Positions 23,787 to 32,312 of a stretch of 64,000 bases of DNA are shown one piece after another. The stretch is from Streptomyces sp. NBC_00414 (GTDB lineage Bacteria; Actinomycetota; Actinomycetes; Streptomycetales; Streptomycetaceae), in assembly GCF_036038375.1 (NCBI RefSeq), contig NZ_CP107935.1, positions 6,324,001 through 6,388,000 on the forward strand, written 5' to 3'. The translations under genes and the position numbers were made by a program. The notes beneath the pieces were generated by a model that was given only the letters and a program-made list of their open reading frames with translations, made no database searches and was not told the origin of the DNA. How positions within the stretch are numbered: position 1 is the stretch's first letter; every line of letters begins with the position of its first letter.

Positions 23787-24932
23787 ATGACACAGACCAC
23801 GCACCACACCCCTCACACCGCGCGGCAGGCAGACCCCTTCCCGGTCAAGGGAATGGACGCGGTCGTCTTCGCCGTGGGCAACGCCAAGCAGGCGGCGCAC
23901 TACTACTCCACCGCCTTCGGCATGAAGCTCGTCGCCTACTCCGGACCGGAGAACGGCAGCCGGGAGACCGCGAACTACGTGCTGGAGAACGGCTCGGCCC
24001 GGTTCGTGTTCACGTCGGTGATCAGGCCCACCACCCCCTGGGGCACCTTCGTCGCCGAGCACGTGGCCGAGCACGGTGACGGCGTGATCGACCTCGCCAT
24101 CGAGGTCCCGGACGCCCGCGCCGCGTTCACCTACGCGGTGGAACACGGAGCGACCCCCCTCACCGAGCCGCACGACGTGAAGGACGAGCACGGCACGGTG
24201 GTCCTGGCCGCGATCGCCACGTACGGCAAGACCCGCCACACCCTGGTGGAGCGCACGGGCTACGACGGCCCGTACCTCCCCGGCTACACGACCGCCGCCC
24301 CGATCGTCGAACCCCCCGCCCACCGAACCTTCCAGGCCATAGACCACTGCGTGGGCAACGTGGAACTCGGCCGGATGAACGAGTGGGTCGGCTTCTACAA
24401 CAAGGTCATGGGCTTCACGAACATGAAGGAGTTCGTGGGCGACGACATCGCCACCGAGTACAGCGCCCTCATGTCCAAGGTCGTGGCCGACGGCACGCTC
24501 AAGGTCAAGTTCCCGATCAACGAGCCGGCCATCGCCAAGAAGAAGTCCCAGATCGACGAGTACCTGGAGTTCTACGGTGGCGCGGGTGTCCAGCACATCG
24601 CCCTGAACACCAACGACATCGTCCGTTCGGTCCGCGCCATGCGCGCCGCGGGCGTCCAGTTCCTCGACACCCCGGACTCCTACTACGACACCCTCGGCGA
24701 GTGGGCGGGCGAGACCAGGGTCCCCGTGGAGACACTGCGCGAACTGAAGATCCTCGTGGACCGGGACGAGGACGGCTACCTCCTGCAGATCTTCACCAAG
24801 CCGGTCCAGGACAGGCCGACGGTCTTCTTCGAAATGATCGAACGCCACGGCTCCATGGGCTTCGGCAAGGGCAACTTCAAGGCACTCTTCGAGGCGATCG
24901 AACGAGAGCAGGAGCGTCGAGGCAACCTCTAG
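23787..24932 (+). CDS. hppD: 4-hydroxyphenylpyruvate dioxygenase
   Basis: A 381-residue non-haem iron dioxygenase converting 4-hydroxyphenylpyruvate to homogentisate in tyrosine breakdown. It has two vicinal-oxygen-chelate halves. The iron ligands lie in FQAIDHCVGNV (His), VQHIALNTNDI (His) and FFEMIERHG (Glu), and the C-terminal GFGKGNFKALFEAIE helix gates the active site. Length and motifs are standard. It stands alone; other homogentisate genes are not in the window. The divergent Lrp gene is its probable regulator. Confidence 0.96.
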   Translation: MTQTTHHTPHTARQADPFPVKGMDAVVFAVGNAKQAAHYYSTAFGMKLVAYSGPENGSRETANYVLENGSARFVFTSVIRPTTPWGTFVAEHVAEHGDGVIDLAIEVPDARAAFTYAVEHGATPLTEPHDVKDEHGTVVLAAIATYGKTRHTLVERTGYDGPYLPGYTTAAPIVEPPAHRTFQAIDHCVGNVELGRMNEWVGFYNKVMGFTNMKEFVGDDIATEYSALMSKVVADGTLKVKFPINEPAIAKKKSQIDEYLEFYGGAGVQHIALNTNDIVRSVRAMRAAGVQFLDTPDSYYDTLGEWAGETRVPVETLRELKILVDRDEDGYLLQIFTKPVQDRPTVFFEMIERHGSMGFGKGNFKALFEAIEREQERRGNL

Positions 24933-24948
24933 AACTCCCCCCGGAGAA

Positions 24949-24976
24949 CGGCCCCGCGGCCCCCACCGCGGGGCCG
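24949..24976. terminator. Terminator hairpin after hppD
   Basis: CGGCCCCGCGG (24949-24959) pairs perfectly with 24966-24976 over 11 bp, loop CCCCCA. It lies 16 bp after the hppD stop. Confidence 0.75.
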
Positions 24977-25161
24977 CACCCGCACATACCACCACGGAAG
25001 CCCACGCCGACCCGAGCCGGCAGCGCAACGGGAGCGGGCCGTGCCGGCCCGTCGCGGCCCGTCGCGTAGGGCTCCTGCAATCAACCGAACTCACTCCATC
25101 GCAGGGCCGTACACCCGGACGGCCACGGGCTCGACGTACCGGCACGGCCCCGACCCACCGA

Positions 25162-26679
25162 CTACCGCCACGCCCGCTCGCCCTCAACCTCAGGCTCGCC
25201 CAGCTCCTCCAAGGCCTTCTCCGCCGAAGGCACCAGAAGCGGCGAGAACCTCGGATTGATCCGCAGCGCTTCCCCCAGATGCCGCCGAGCGGACCCGAAA
25301 TCCCGCAACGACCGCTCGATCACCCCCCGGTGATACGAGTACGGAGCGAACCGCACCCCGCCACCACGCACCCGATCCGTGGCCCGAGTGGCGAACCCGA
25401 TCGCCTCCTTGTCCTTGCCGGTCCGATGCAACGCCCACCCCAGCGCGTCCGCGACCGCCACCGAGGGATGCCGGGCCCACTCGGCACGCAACCGCCGCAC
25501 CGCACTCCCCGCGTCCCCGTGATCCGCCTCGAAGAGCCCGAGCACCAGCTCGTCGTTCACACCCCCCGCGCCCCCCTCCCGCACCCGCGCCCGCAGCACG
25601 TCGTACTGGGCCCGCGCGGCCCCGCCGAGCCCCAGCGACTCGTACAACTCGCCCAGCTCCAGCGCGTACCGCGGCAGCGGCTGCCTCGCCAGCGCCGACT
25701 GATACGCCCGCAGGGCCTCCGAGTCCCGCCCCAGCGCGGCCAGCGCCCGGCCCTGCCCGGCCTGCGCCGCGTGCTCACCGGGATCGGCCCGCAGCGCGGC
25801 CTCGTAGGAACGCAGCGACTCGGCGGCGTCCCCCCGCTCCCAGGCCAGCTCCCCGACCCGGACAAGACAGTCGGCCCGCTCGGCGGGAGCGGAGGCGAGC
25901 GCCGCCGCGTCGGACAGCGCGGCGGCGGAGTCCTCCCGCCACCCCCGGTCCCGATACACGAGCCCGGCCCGGCCCAGCACCTGCGCCCCGGACGCGGGAC
26001 CCCCCGACTCCCCGCCCCCCGAGGGAAGTTCGACGAGCCGGGCCAGCGCCTTGCGCGCGGCCTTGTAATCCCCCAGCCCCCGATACGCGTCGATCAGCGC
26101 CGGATAGGCAGTCCACCGCCTGGGCGAGGCAGCCACCGCGGCCTCGCCCCACTTCCGCGCGGCCCGGAAGTCGTGCCGGGCGTTGGCGAGCACGGCCATC
26201 CCGCGGAACGCCTCGGTGTTCCCCTTCGGCCGCCCCGCGAGCGACGTACGCAAGGCCGCGTCGGCCTTCGGGTAGTACCGCGGCTCAGCGGTCCGCTCAC
26301 CCCGCTCCACGTACGCGGTCCCGAGCTCGGCCCAGGTCCGTACGTCACCCGGATGGGCCCGCAGATGCGCTTCGCGGTCGCCGATCAGCGCGACCAGATC
26401 GGGCAGCGAGGCCGGCGCCCCGGACCCGACCGCGGTCACGGCCCGCGCCAGGGGCCCCGGGGAGGGCGGCGGCCGGCGATCCCCGTCGGGCATCGCCACC
26501 AGCACACCCCCCAGGACGAAGCAGCCCACGACGACCCCGGCCAGCGCCCGCCGCAGAAAAACCTCACGCCCGGCCGCCGGGGCCGCCACCGCCGGGGCCG
26601 CCGCCCCCGGGGCCGACTCCGCGCCCGAGGCGGGCTTCGCCTCCGTGCCGCACTCCACACCGCTTTCCATACCGATCAC
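25162..26679 (-). CDS. Membrane-anchored tetratricopeptide repeat protein
   Basis: A 505-residue protein. After an Ala/Pro-rich cytoplasmic start there is one membrane segment (about residues 43-62, LAGVVVGCFVLGGVLVAM). The rest is helical TPR-like repeats from about residue 95 to 490 (for example TWAELGTAYVERGE, NARHDFRAARKWGEAAVAASP, LRAYQSALARQPLPRYALELGELY). ATG 26670 is an alternative start. TPR domains mediate protein contacts; the partner is unknown. It is divergent from the FAD-linked oxidase. Confidence 0.8.
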   Translation of the reverse strand: MIGMESGVECGTEAKPASGAESAPGAAAPAVAAPAAGREVFLRRALAGVVVGCFVLGGVLVAMPDGDRRPPPSPGPLARAVTAVGSGAPASLPDLVALIGDREAHLRAHPGDVRTWAELGTAYVERGERTAEPRYYPKADAALRTSLAGRPKGNTEAFRGMAVLANARHDFRAARKWGEAAVAASPRRWTAYPALIDAYRGLGDYKAARKALARLVELPSGGGESGGPASGAQVLGRAGLVYRDRGWREDSAAALSDAAALASAPAERADCLVRVGELAWERGDAAESLRSYEAALRADPGEHAAQAGQGRALAALGRDSEALRAYQSALARQPLPRYALELGELYESLGLGGAARAQYDVLRARVREGGAGGVNDELVLGLFEADHGDAGSAVRRLRAEWARHPSVAVADALGWALHRTGKDKEAIGFATRATDRVRGGGVRFAPYSYHRGVIERSLRDFGSARRHLGEALRINPRFSPLLVPSAEKALEELGEPEVEGERAWR

Positions 26680-26779
26680 TGTGCGTCAGTACGAAGAGCA
26701 CATCCGGCCACCACCCCGGCACGGAAAGCCTCGCGCGGGCGGGGTTCACACCGATGGCCCCGAGTGCGACGCTGTGATC

Positions 26780-28201
26780 ATGAGCCGTATCGAAGCCCGA
26801 CCCGATGAAGACGCCGTGGCGGTGGGCAGCCTCACCGAACGTCTCACCGAACGCCTCCTCACGGGCCTGCCGGCCGAGGCGGTCCTCACCGACCCGGACG
26901 TCACCAGCTCGTACGCCAACGACATGGCCAGCTTCTGCGAGGCGGGCACCCCCGCCGTCGTGGTGCTGCCGCGCACGGTCGAACAGGTCCAGCACGTCAT
27001 GCGCACCGCGACGGACCTGCGCATCCCGGTGGTCCCGCAGGGCGCCCGCACGGGCCTGTCAGGAGCGGCCAACGCCTCCGAGGGCTGCATCGTGCTGTCC
27101 CTGACGAAGATGGACCGCATCCTGGAGATCAGCCCCGTGGACCGGATCGCGGTGGTCGAGCCGGGCGTCATCAACGCCACGCTCTCCCGCGCCGTCAACG
27201 AGCACGGCCTCTACTACCCGCCGGACCCCTCCAGCTGGGAGATGTGCACGATCGGCGGCAACATCGGCACGGCCTCGGGAGGCCTGTGCTGTGTGAAGTA
27301 CGGGGTGACGGCCGAGTACGTACTCGGCCTGGACGTCGTCCTCGCGGACGGCCGCCTGATGTTCACCGGCCGCCGCACGGCGAAGGGCGTCGCCGGATAC
27401 GACCTGACGCGCCTGTTCGTCGGCTCGGAGGGCTCGCTCGGCATCGTCGTCGGAGCGACCCTCGCCCTGAAGCCCCAACCGCCACAACAACTGGTCCTCG
27501 CGGCCGAGTTCCCGTCCGGGGCCGCCGCCTGCGACGCGGTCTGCCGGATCATGGAGGGCGGCCATGTGCCGTCCCTCCTCGAACTGATGGACCGTACGAC
27601 GGTGAAGGCCGTCAACGACATGGCGCACATGGGTCTCCCGGAGAGCACCGAGGCCCTGCTCCTCGCCGCCTTCGACACACACGATCCCGCCGCGGACCTC
27701 GCCGCGGTCGGCGCGCTGTGCGAGGCGGCGGGCGCCACCCAGGTGGTACCGGCGGAGGACGCGGCCGAGTCGGAGCTGCTCCTCCAGGCCCGCCGCCTGT
27801 CCCTCACCGGCCTCGAGGCGGTCAAGGGCACGACGATGATCGACGACGTGTGCGTCCCGCGCTCCAGGCTCGCCGAGATGCTCGAAGGGGTCGACAGGAT
27901 CGCCGAGAAGTACCGGCTGACCATCGGGGTCGTGGCCCACGCGGGCGACGGCAACACCCACCCGACGGTCTGTTTCGACGCGAGCGACCCGGACGAGTCC
28001 CGGCGCGCCCGCGAGTCCTTCGACGAGATCATGGCCCTCGGCCTGGAACTCGGCGGCACGATCACCGGCGAGCACGGTGTGGGCGTCCTCAAGAAGGAGT
28101 GGCTGGCCCGTGAGATCGGCCCGGTCGGCGTCGAGATGCAGCGGGCGGTGAAGACGGCCTTCGACCCCCTGGGCATCCTCAACCCGGGCAAACTCTTCTG
28201 A
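26780..28201 (+). CDS. FAD-linked oxidase (GlcD/D-lactate dehydrogenase type)
   Basis: A 473-residue flavoprotein. A PCMH-type FAD domain (VVVLPRTVEQVQHVMRTATDLRIPVVPQGARTGLSGAAN, then GGNIGTASGG) is followed by the FAD-oxidase C-terminal domain (GVVAHAGDGNTHP, TGEHGVGVLKKEW). It probably oxidises a 2-hydroxy acid such as glycolate or D-lactate. No GlcE or GlcF partner genes adjoin it, which fits the single-subunit type. The start ATG 26780 was chosen over GTG 26774; no ribosome site is clear. Confidence 0.88.
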   Translation: MSRIEARPDEDAVAVGSLTERLTERLLTGLPAEAVLTDPDVTSSYANDMASFCEAGTPAVVVLPRTVEQVQHVMRTATDLRIPVVPQGARTGLSGAANASEGCIVLSLTKMDRILEISPVDRIAVVEPGVINATLSRAVNEHGLYYPPDPSSWEMCTIGGNIGTASGGLCCVKYGVTAEYVLGLDVVLADGRLMFTGRRTAKGVAGYDLTRLFVGSEGSLGIVVGATLALKPQPPQQLVLAAEFPSGAAACDAVCRIMEGGHVPSLLELMDRTTVKAVNDMAHMGLPESTEALLLAAFDTHDPAADLAAVGALCEAAGATQVVPAEDAAESELLLQARRLSLTGLEAVKGTTMIDDVCVPRSRLAEMLEGVDRIAEKYRLTIGVVAHAGDGNTHPTVCFDASDPDESRRARESFDEIMALGLELGGTITGEHGVGVLKKEWLAREIGPVGVEMQRAVKTAFDPLGILNPGKLF

Positions 28202-28248
28202 CAGCCCCGAAGGACCTGACAGCCCCCCTCCCTCCCCTCTTCCCCCCC

Positions 28249-28770
28249 TCACTCCCCGTCCTTGGACTCGTCCGAGGGCCACGGGTCGGACAGCCACAGA
28301 TCGTCGGCCGGGGTCGGCGCGAGCAACTCGGCGAGACCGTCGTCGATACCGAGCCGGTCGGCCTCGGTGCCCGGCGGGACCGCCCGCAGGGTGCGCTCCA
28401 GCCACGCCGACACCTGCGCGGCGGGCGCTTCGAGCAGGGCGTCCCCGTCGGGTGAGCTCAGCGCCATCAGGACGACGCCGCGCCCGCCTACCTTCGTCGG
28501 CCAGGCCCGCACATCCCCGTGCCCGCACGGCCTGAACACGCCCTCGACGAGCAGTTCGCGCGCGAAGGTCCAGTTCACGGGGTGGTCGGTGCCGATGTGG
28601 AAGGTGACGTGGACGGCGTACGGATCGTCGGTGTGGTAGGTCAGCAGAGCCGGCACCGGGATGCTGCGCTCGGGAGACAGGACCAGCTTGAGCTCAAGCT
28701 CACGCTCCACCACGGTGTTCACGCCGCTGTTCATCCCGTTGTTCGTGCCGTTGTTCGACTCGCCGCTCAT
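28249..28770 (-). CDS. ssgG: SsgA-like sporulation regulator SsgG
   Basis: A 173-residue member of the SsgA family, which controls septum placement and peptidoglycan work during sporulation and is confined to morphologically complex actinomycetes. The core (ELELKLVLSPERSIPVPALLTYHTDDPYAVHVTFHIG, VFRPCGHGDVRAWPT, VLMALSSPDGDALLEAPAAQVSAWLERT) is intact. An Asn/Gly-rich N-terminal stretch and an acidic C-terminal tail are extra. A GAGGAAG site lies upstream of ATG 28770. The paralogue assignment SsgG rests on its position near hppD, as in S. coelicolor from memory. Confidence 0.85.
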   Translation of the reverse strand: MSGESNNGTNNGMNSGVNTVVERELELKLVLSPERSIPVPALLTYHTDDPYAVHVTFHIGTDHPVNWTFARELLVEGVFRPCGHGDVRAWPTKVGGRGVVLMALSSPDGDALLEAPAAQVSAWLERTLRAVPPGTEADRLGIDDGLAELLAPTPADDLWLSDPWPSDESKDGE

Positions 28771-29033
28771 GTCGCCCGCTTCCTCTCGTGTCCGCGGCCC
28801 GAGGAGCGGGCCCGTACGAGTGAGAGGGCGCGAAGTCCGAAGCATTACGCCGGTCCGGAGAACTTTTTTCGCGTGTTCCCCGAGAGGCCACGCGTATACC
28901 GCGCGGAGGCCGGAAAAGGTGGGGGAACCTTGCTCGAAGGGGGTAGGTACGCCAGGAGCGGCAGTGGCGGTTGCGCCCGTCTGATAGATGTGGACGCTCA
29001 ACACGACCCCCGAGCAGATACGGGACGACGGAC

Positions 29034-30662
29034 ATGAGCGCCCCAACCCCGGCACCCGGCGACGACAGGCCCCGCGAAGGGTACTACCCGGACCCCTCCA
29101 TTCCTGGATATGTCCGGTATTGGAACGGTGCGGCATGGGTGCCGGGCACCAGCCGTCCGGCGCCGTCCGGCAGCGACCCGCTCGGTTCGCCCGCGAGCGC
29201 GCAGCCCGCCCCGGTTTCCACGGAGGAGACGGGCCCGCACTTCTTCGACGAGGACCCGCCCGCCGCGGGACCGTCGCCCGCCGAGGCCCAGCACGGCAGC
29301 CGCCCCGAACCGGCCACCGCGTGGGGCGCCGACCGCTCCCGGCAGACCGGCTTCGGCGGCGATCCGGACCGCCGGGTCCGCTGGGGTTCACCGGACCCGC
29401 GCGTTCCGTCGGAGTCCGCGCAGCCGGCCCGACCCGCGCAGCCCACACCGCCGCTCCAGGCGTCCCAGCCGTCCGCGCAGCCCGACGGCAGGTCGGACCA
29501 CACGGACGGCACGGCCACGTTCCAAGGGGCCGATTCCGCGGGGGAGTCGGGGGCGCCCACGCCTCCCCTCTCCGGCGGCACGGTCGTCTTCCGCAGGCCC
29601 ACGGGTCCGGTACGTCCCACGGGTGCCGCGGGGCCCGCCGGAGCCACGGGATCGGCCGGTGCCATGGGTGCCGGGCGCGCGCATGTCGCGGGCGCGTCCG
29701 GAGCGGGGCGCGCGCAGACCCCGGGCACGGACGCCGCGGCCGCCCGGGCCGGCGCCGACGGCCCCACGGGCTCAGGGCTGCCCGGGGTGCCCGGCTCCCG
29801 CGAACCCCTCGCCGCCGAGGGCACGATGAGCTTCAGACGTACGTCGCAGCGGGCGGGGCAGCAGCGCGGGGCCCAGTCCTCCGCGGCATCACCGGCGGCC
29901 CAGGCCCCCGCGGCCGCGGCGCAGCCGGGCCCAGCGGCCCCCGCCGCCCCGCAGCAGCAGTCCACCCCGCAGTCCACCCCGCAGCCCGCACCGCAGTCCA
30001 CCCCCACCGTTCCCCCGCAGTCCGGTGCTCAGGCGCCCATGAGCGCGGGGCTCGGCGGCGGACAGCCCTCCTGGGCCCAGCAGGTGCACCGGCTGGCCGG
30101 GCCGGACGAGGACCAGCCCGTCGTGCCGTGGAAGCCGGTGCGCGAGGACCCCTTCCAGGCGGTCGTCCGCTCACAGGCGGAGGCGCGTCCGGCGGGGCTC
30201 GGGAAGCGGTTCGCCGCCCGTCTCGTGGACACGCTCGTCCTGGCCGCGGTCACCGGCGCGGCCGCGGTCCCGCTGGGCACCAGGGCCATGGACCACGTCA
30301 ACGGGAAGATCGACGCGGCCAAGCTCTCCGGCGAGACGGTCACGGTGTGGCTGCTGGACGGCACGACAGCCCTCTATCTGGGCATCGTCCTGGCCGTCCT
30401 GATCGTCTTCGGTGTCCTCTACGAGGCGCTGCCCACGGCCAGGTGGGGCCGCACCCTCGGGAAGAAGCTGTTCGGTCTCCAGGTGCGGGACATCGAGGGA
30501 GGCGAGCCGCCGTCGTTCGGCCTGGCCCTGCGCCGCTGGCTCGTCTACAGCGTCCCGGGCGTCCTCGTCATCGGTGTCGTGGGTGTCGTGTGGGGTCTGT
30601 TCGACCGCCCGTGGCGCCAGTGCTGGCACGACAAGGCGGCCCACACGTTCGTCGCCGGCTGA
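29034..30662 (+). CDS. DUF2510 plus RDD membrane protein with long Pro/Ala-rich linker
   Basis: A 542-residue protein in three parts. Residues about 14-37 form a DUF2510 module (GYYPDPSIPGYVRYWNGAAWVPGT). Residues about 45-390 are low-complexity Pro/Ala/Gly/Gln sequence with QSTPQ-like repeats. Residues about 400-540 are an RDD domain (GKRFAARLVDTLVLAA, WGRTLGKKLFGLQVRDIEGG, CWHDKAAHTFV) with three or so membrane segments. The function of RDD proteins is poorly known; some are Na+/H+ antiporters. A second RDD gene follows after 61 bp. Confidence 0.85.
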   Translation: MSAPTPAPGDDRPREGYYPDPSIPGYVRYWNGAAWVPGTSRPAPSGSDPLGSPASAQPAPVSTEETGPHFFDEDPPAAGPSPAEAQHGSRPEPATAWGADRSRQTGFGGDPDRRVRWGSPDPRVPSESAQPARPAQPTPPLQASQPSAQPDGRSDHTDGTATFQGADSAGESGAPTPPLSGGTVVFRRPTGPVRPTGAAGPAGATGSAGAMGAGRAHVAGASGAGRAQTPGTDAAAARAGADGPTGSGLPGVPGSREPLAAEGTMSFRRTSQRAGQQRGAQSSAASPAAQAPAAAAQPGPAAPAAPQQQSTPQSTPQPAPQSTPTVPPQSGAQAPMSAGLGGGQPSWAQQVHRLAGPDEDQPVVPWKPVREDPFQAVVRSQAEARPAGLGKRFAARLVDTLVLAAVTGAAAVPLGTRAMDHVNGKIDAAKLSGETVTVWLLDGTTALYLGIVLAVLIVFGVLYEALPTARWGRTLGKKLFGLQVRDIEGGEPPSFGLALRRWLVYSVPGVLVIGVVGVVWGLFDRPWRQCWHDKAAHTFVAG

Positions 30663-30723
30663 CGCGTACCCCGGACGGCCGTCCCCCATTGCGCGGTGCG
30701 GGGGTTCGCGGTCGACTCGGGAC

Positions 30724-31413
30724 ATGACGACCGAGCCGCCGCCCCCGCCGGACGACGATCCGTTCCACAAGCCGCCGGACGAGGACCCGTTCAGGAAGCA
30801 GCCGCCGCCGGAACAGGGTGGCGGCTCCCCGTACGGAACCCCGCCGTCCGGTGCCCCGGGCGCCGGCTCCCCGTACGGCGCCGCGCCGCCGCCTCCCGGA
30901 GGCGGGGCCCCCTACGGTGGTGACCCCTACGGCGGCGGCCCGTACAACAACGACCCGCTCGCCGGGATGCCGCCGCTCGCGGACAGCGGCAAGCGCGTGC
31001 TCGCGCGGATCATCGACATGGTCCTCGTCGTCATCGTGGTGTGGCTGCTGACATGGGGCTTCGGCGTCAACGAGTACGACGTGGACACGGACAAGATCCA
31101 GTACGGGAAGTCGTTCGGGCAGTCCCTGATCGCCCTGCTGCTCTACGTCGGGTACGACACCTTCCTGACCACCAGGTCGGGACAGACCCTCGGCAAGAAG
31201 TGGCTGCACCTGCGGGTGGCGAACCTCGACAACGGCTCCACGCCCTCCGTGCAGACCTCACTGGTCCGCGCGCTGGTGCTGTGGGTGCCGTTCGCGTTCT
31301 GCTGCGCGTGCGTCTGGACCGCCATTGCCGGTGGCTGGAGCTTCTTCGACAAGCCGTACAAGCAGGGGCTGCACGACAAGGCGGCCAAAACGGTGGTGGT
31401 CAGCACCGGCTGA
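30724..31413 (+). CDS. RDD family membrane protein
   Basis: A 229-residue protein: an N-terminal Pro/Gly-rich tail with PYG repeats (residues 1-80), then an RDD domain (GKRVLARIIDMVLVVIVVWLL, RSGQTLGKKWLHLRVANLDNGS, KQGLHDKAAKTVVV). It has the same membrane layout as the preceding gene and probably arose by duplication. The start ATG is clear; the two genes are likely co-transcribed. Confidence 0.85.
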   Translation: MTTEPPPPPDDDPFHKPPDEDPFRKQPPPEQGGGSPYGTPPSGAPGAGSPYGAAPPPPGGGAPYGGDPYGGGPYNNDPLAGMPPLADSGKRVLARIIDMVLVVIVVWLLTWGFGVNEYDVDTDKIQYGKSFGQSLIALLLYVGYDTFLTTRSGQTLGKKWLHLRVANLDNGSTPSVQTSLVRALVLWVPFAFCCACVWTAIAGGWSFFDKPYKQGLHDKAAKTVVVSTG

Positions 31414-31545
31414 ACCGCCCGACAGCGGGCGGCGGCCGGCAAGCGGCAGCGTGAATCAGGCGGGTCGGCGCAGGGCGGGCCGGTGCGGAACGGGCCCGTG
31501 CATGATGGTGGGCCCGTGCGGGACGGGCCCGTTGGGAACGTGGCG

Positions 31546-31845
31546 TCAGGCGCGTTCGCGTATCGGCTCGGACGCGCTGGCGGCGGCGACGGTCTCGCGC
31601 CGGGCCGGCACACGCTGTTCCGTGACGGCGGCGGGCGAGGGGCGGGCGGCGGGCGTCACGGGGGCCGCGGCGGGCTTGGGCGCGGGAACCGTCATGGCCA
31701 CGAGGAGGCCGAGTACGAGGGCGGAGAGCGCGATGACCACGACTCCCAGGCCCGAACTCGTCTGTGACAGCAGCAGCATGGCGAGCGTGGAGAAAAGCAC
31801 GGTGCATGAACCGTAGGCGAGCTGTGCGGCGGTCGGACGAGGCAT
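31546..31845 (-). CDS. Small two-helix membrane protein
   Basis: A 99-residue protein from ATG 31845 (GAGGA site upstream). Two hydrophobic segments (about residues 10-28 and 34-55: AYGSCTVLFSTLAMLLLSQ and GVVVIALSALVLGLLVAMTV) are followed by a Pro/Ala-rich tail of about 40 residues. It matches no function I recognise. Longer upstream readings are unlikely. Confidence 0.65.
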   Translation of the reverse strand: MPRPTAAQLAYGSCTVLFSTLAMLLLSQTSSGLGVVVIALSALVLGLLVAMTVPAPKPAAAPVTPAARPSPAAVTEQRVPARRETVAAASASEPIRERA

Positions 31846-32167
31846 GGCATTCCGTCCTCGGGGTGGGGGTCTCCCCCCGGTGCCTCTCGCATGGGGGAGG
31901 GTGCGGATAAGAAATAGGGGTTGTGGCAACGGTCTCGCTTGGCAAATCACCGGATATCCGGCGCACCGCCAACCGACTCTAATCGGCTGTCTGCCCGAGG
32001 GGAACGAGCAGTAAGCGTGACCTAACCCACGGTGCCGGAGCACAGGGGGCGCACGGAATCATGGCTTCTGCCAACCCGGCTTTTCAACGCGCCTGTTGAG
32101 CGGTACACCGATCGGCGTGAGCGGACCCGTAGTGGAACGCGACGCGGGGCCGCCGGTGCATAGCCCA

Positions 32168-32187
32168 CTTGACCTGTGCAAGTCAAG
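32168..32187. promoter_or_regulatory. Inverted repeat upstream of the secreted protease
   Basis: CTTGAC (32168-32173) and GTCAAG (32182-32187) flank 8 nt, overlapping a second symmetrical reading ACTTG...CAAGT. It lies about 125 bp before the protease start. The CTTGAC also resembles a -35 element. The rest of the 467-bp gap (31846-32312) shows no gene. Confidence 0.35.
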
Positions 32188-32312
32188 GTCTGTCTTTTCT
32201 CCTTCAACTCCGATCGAATGTCGTCACTTGTGACGCGCATAGAGCGCGCGCGGACTCCAAGACCTGGACACCCTCCATCCGCGCGCCCGAGCGCGAGGGA
32301 GGACTGCATCAA

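Noticed and set aside
25081..25161. Small plus-strand ORF between hppD and the TPR gene
   Set aside because: The reading has atypical codon bias and overlaps the 3' end of the TPR gene; nothing supports expression.
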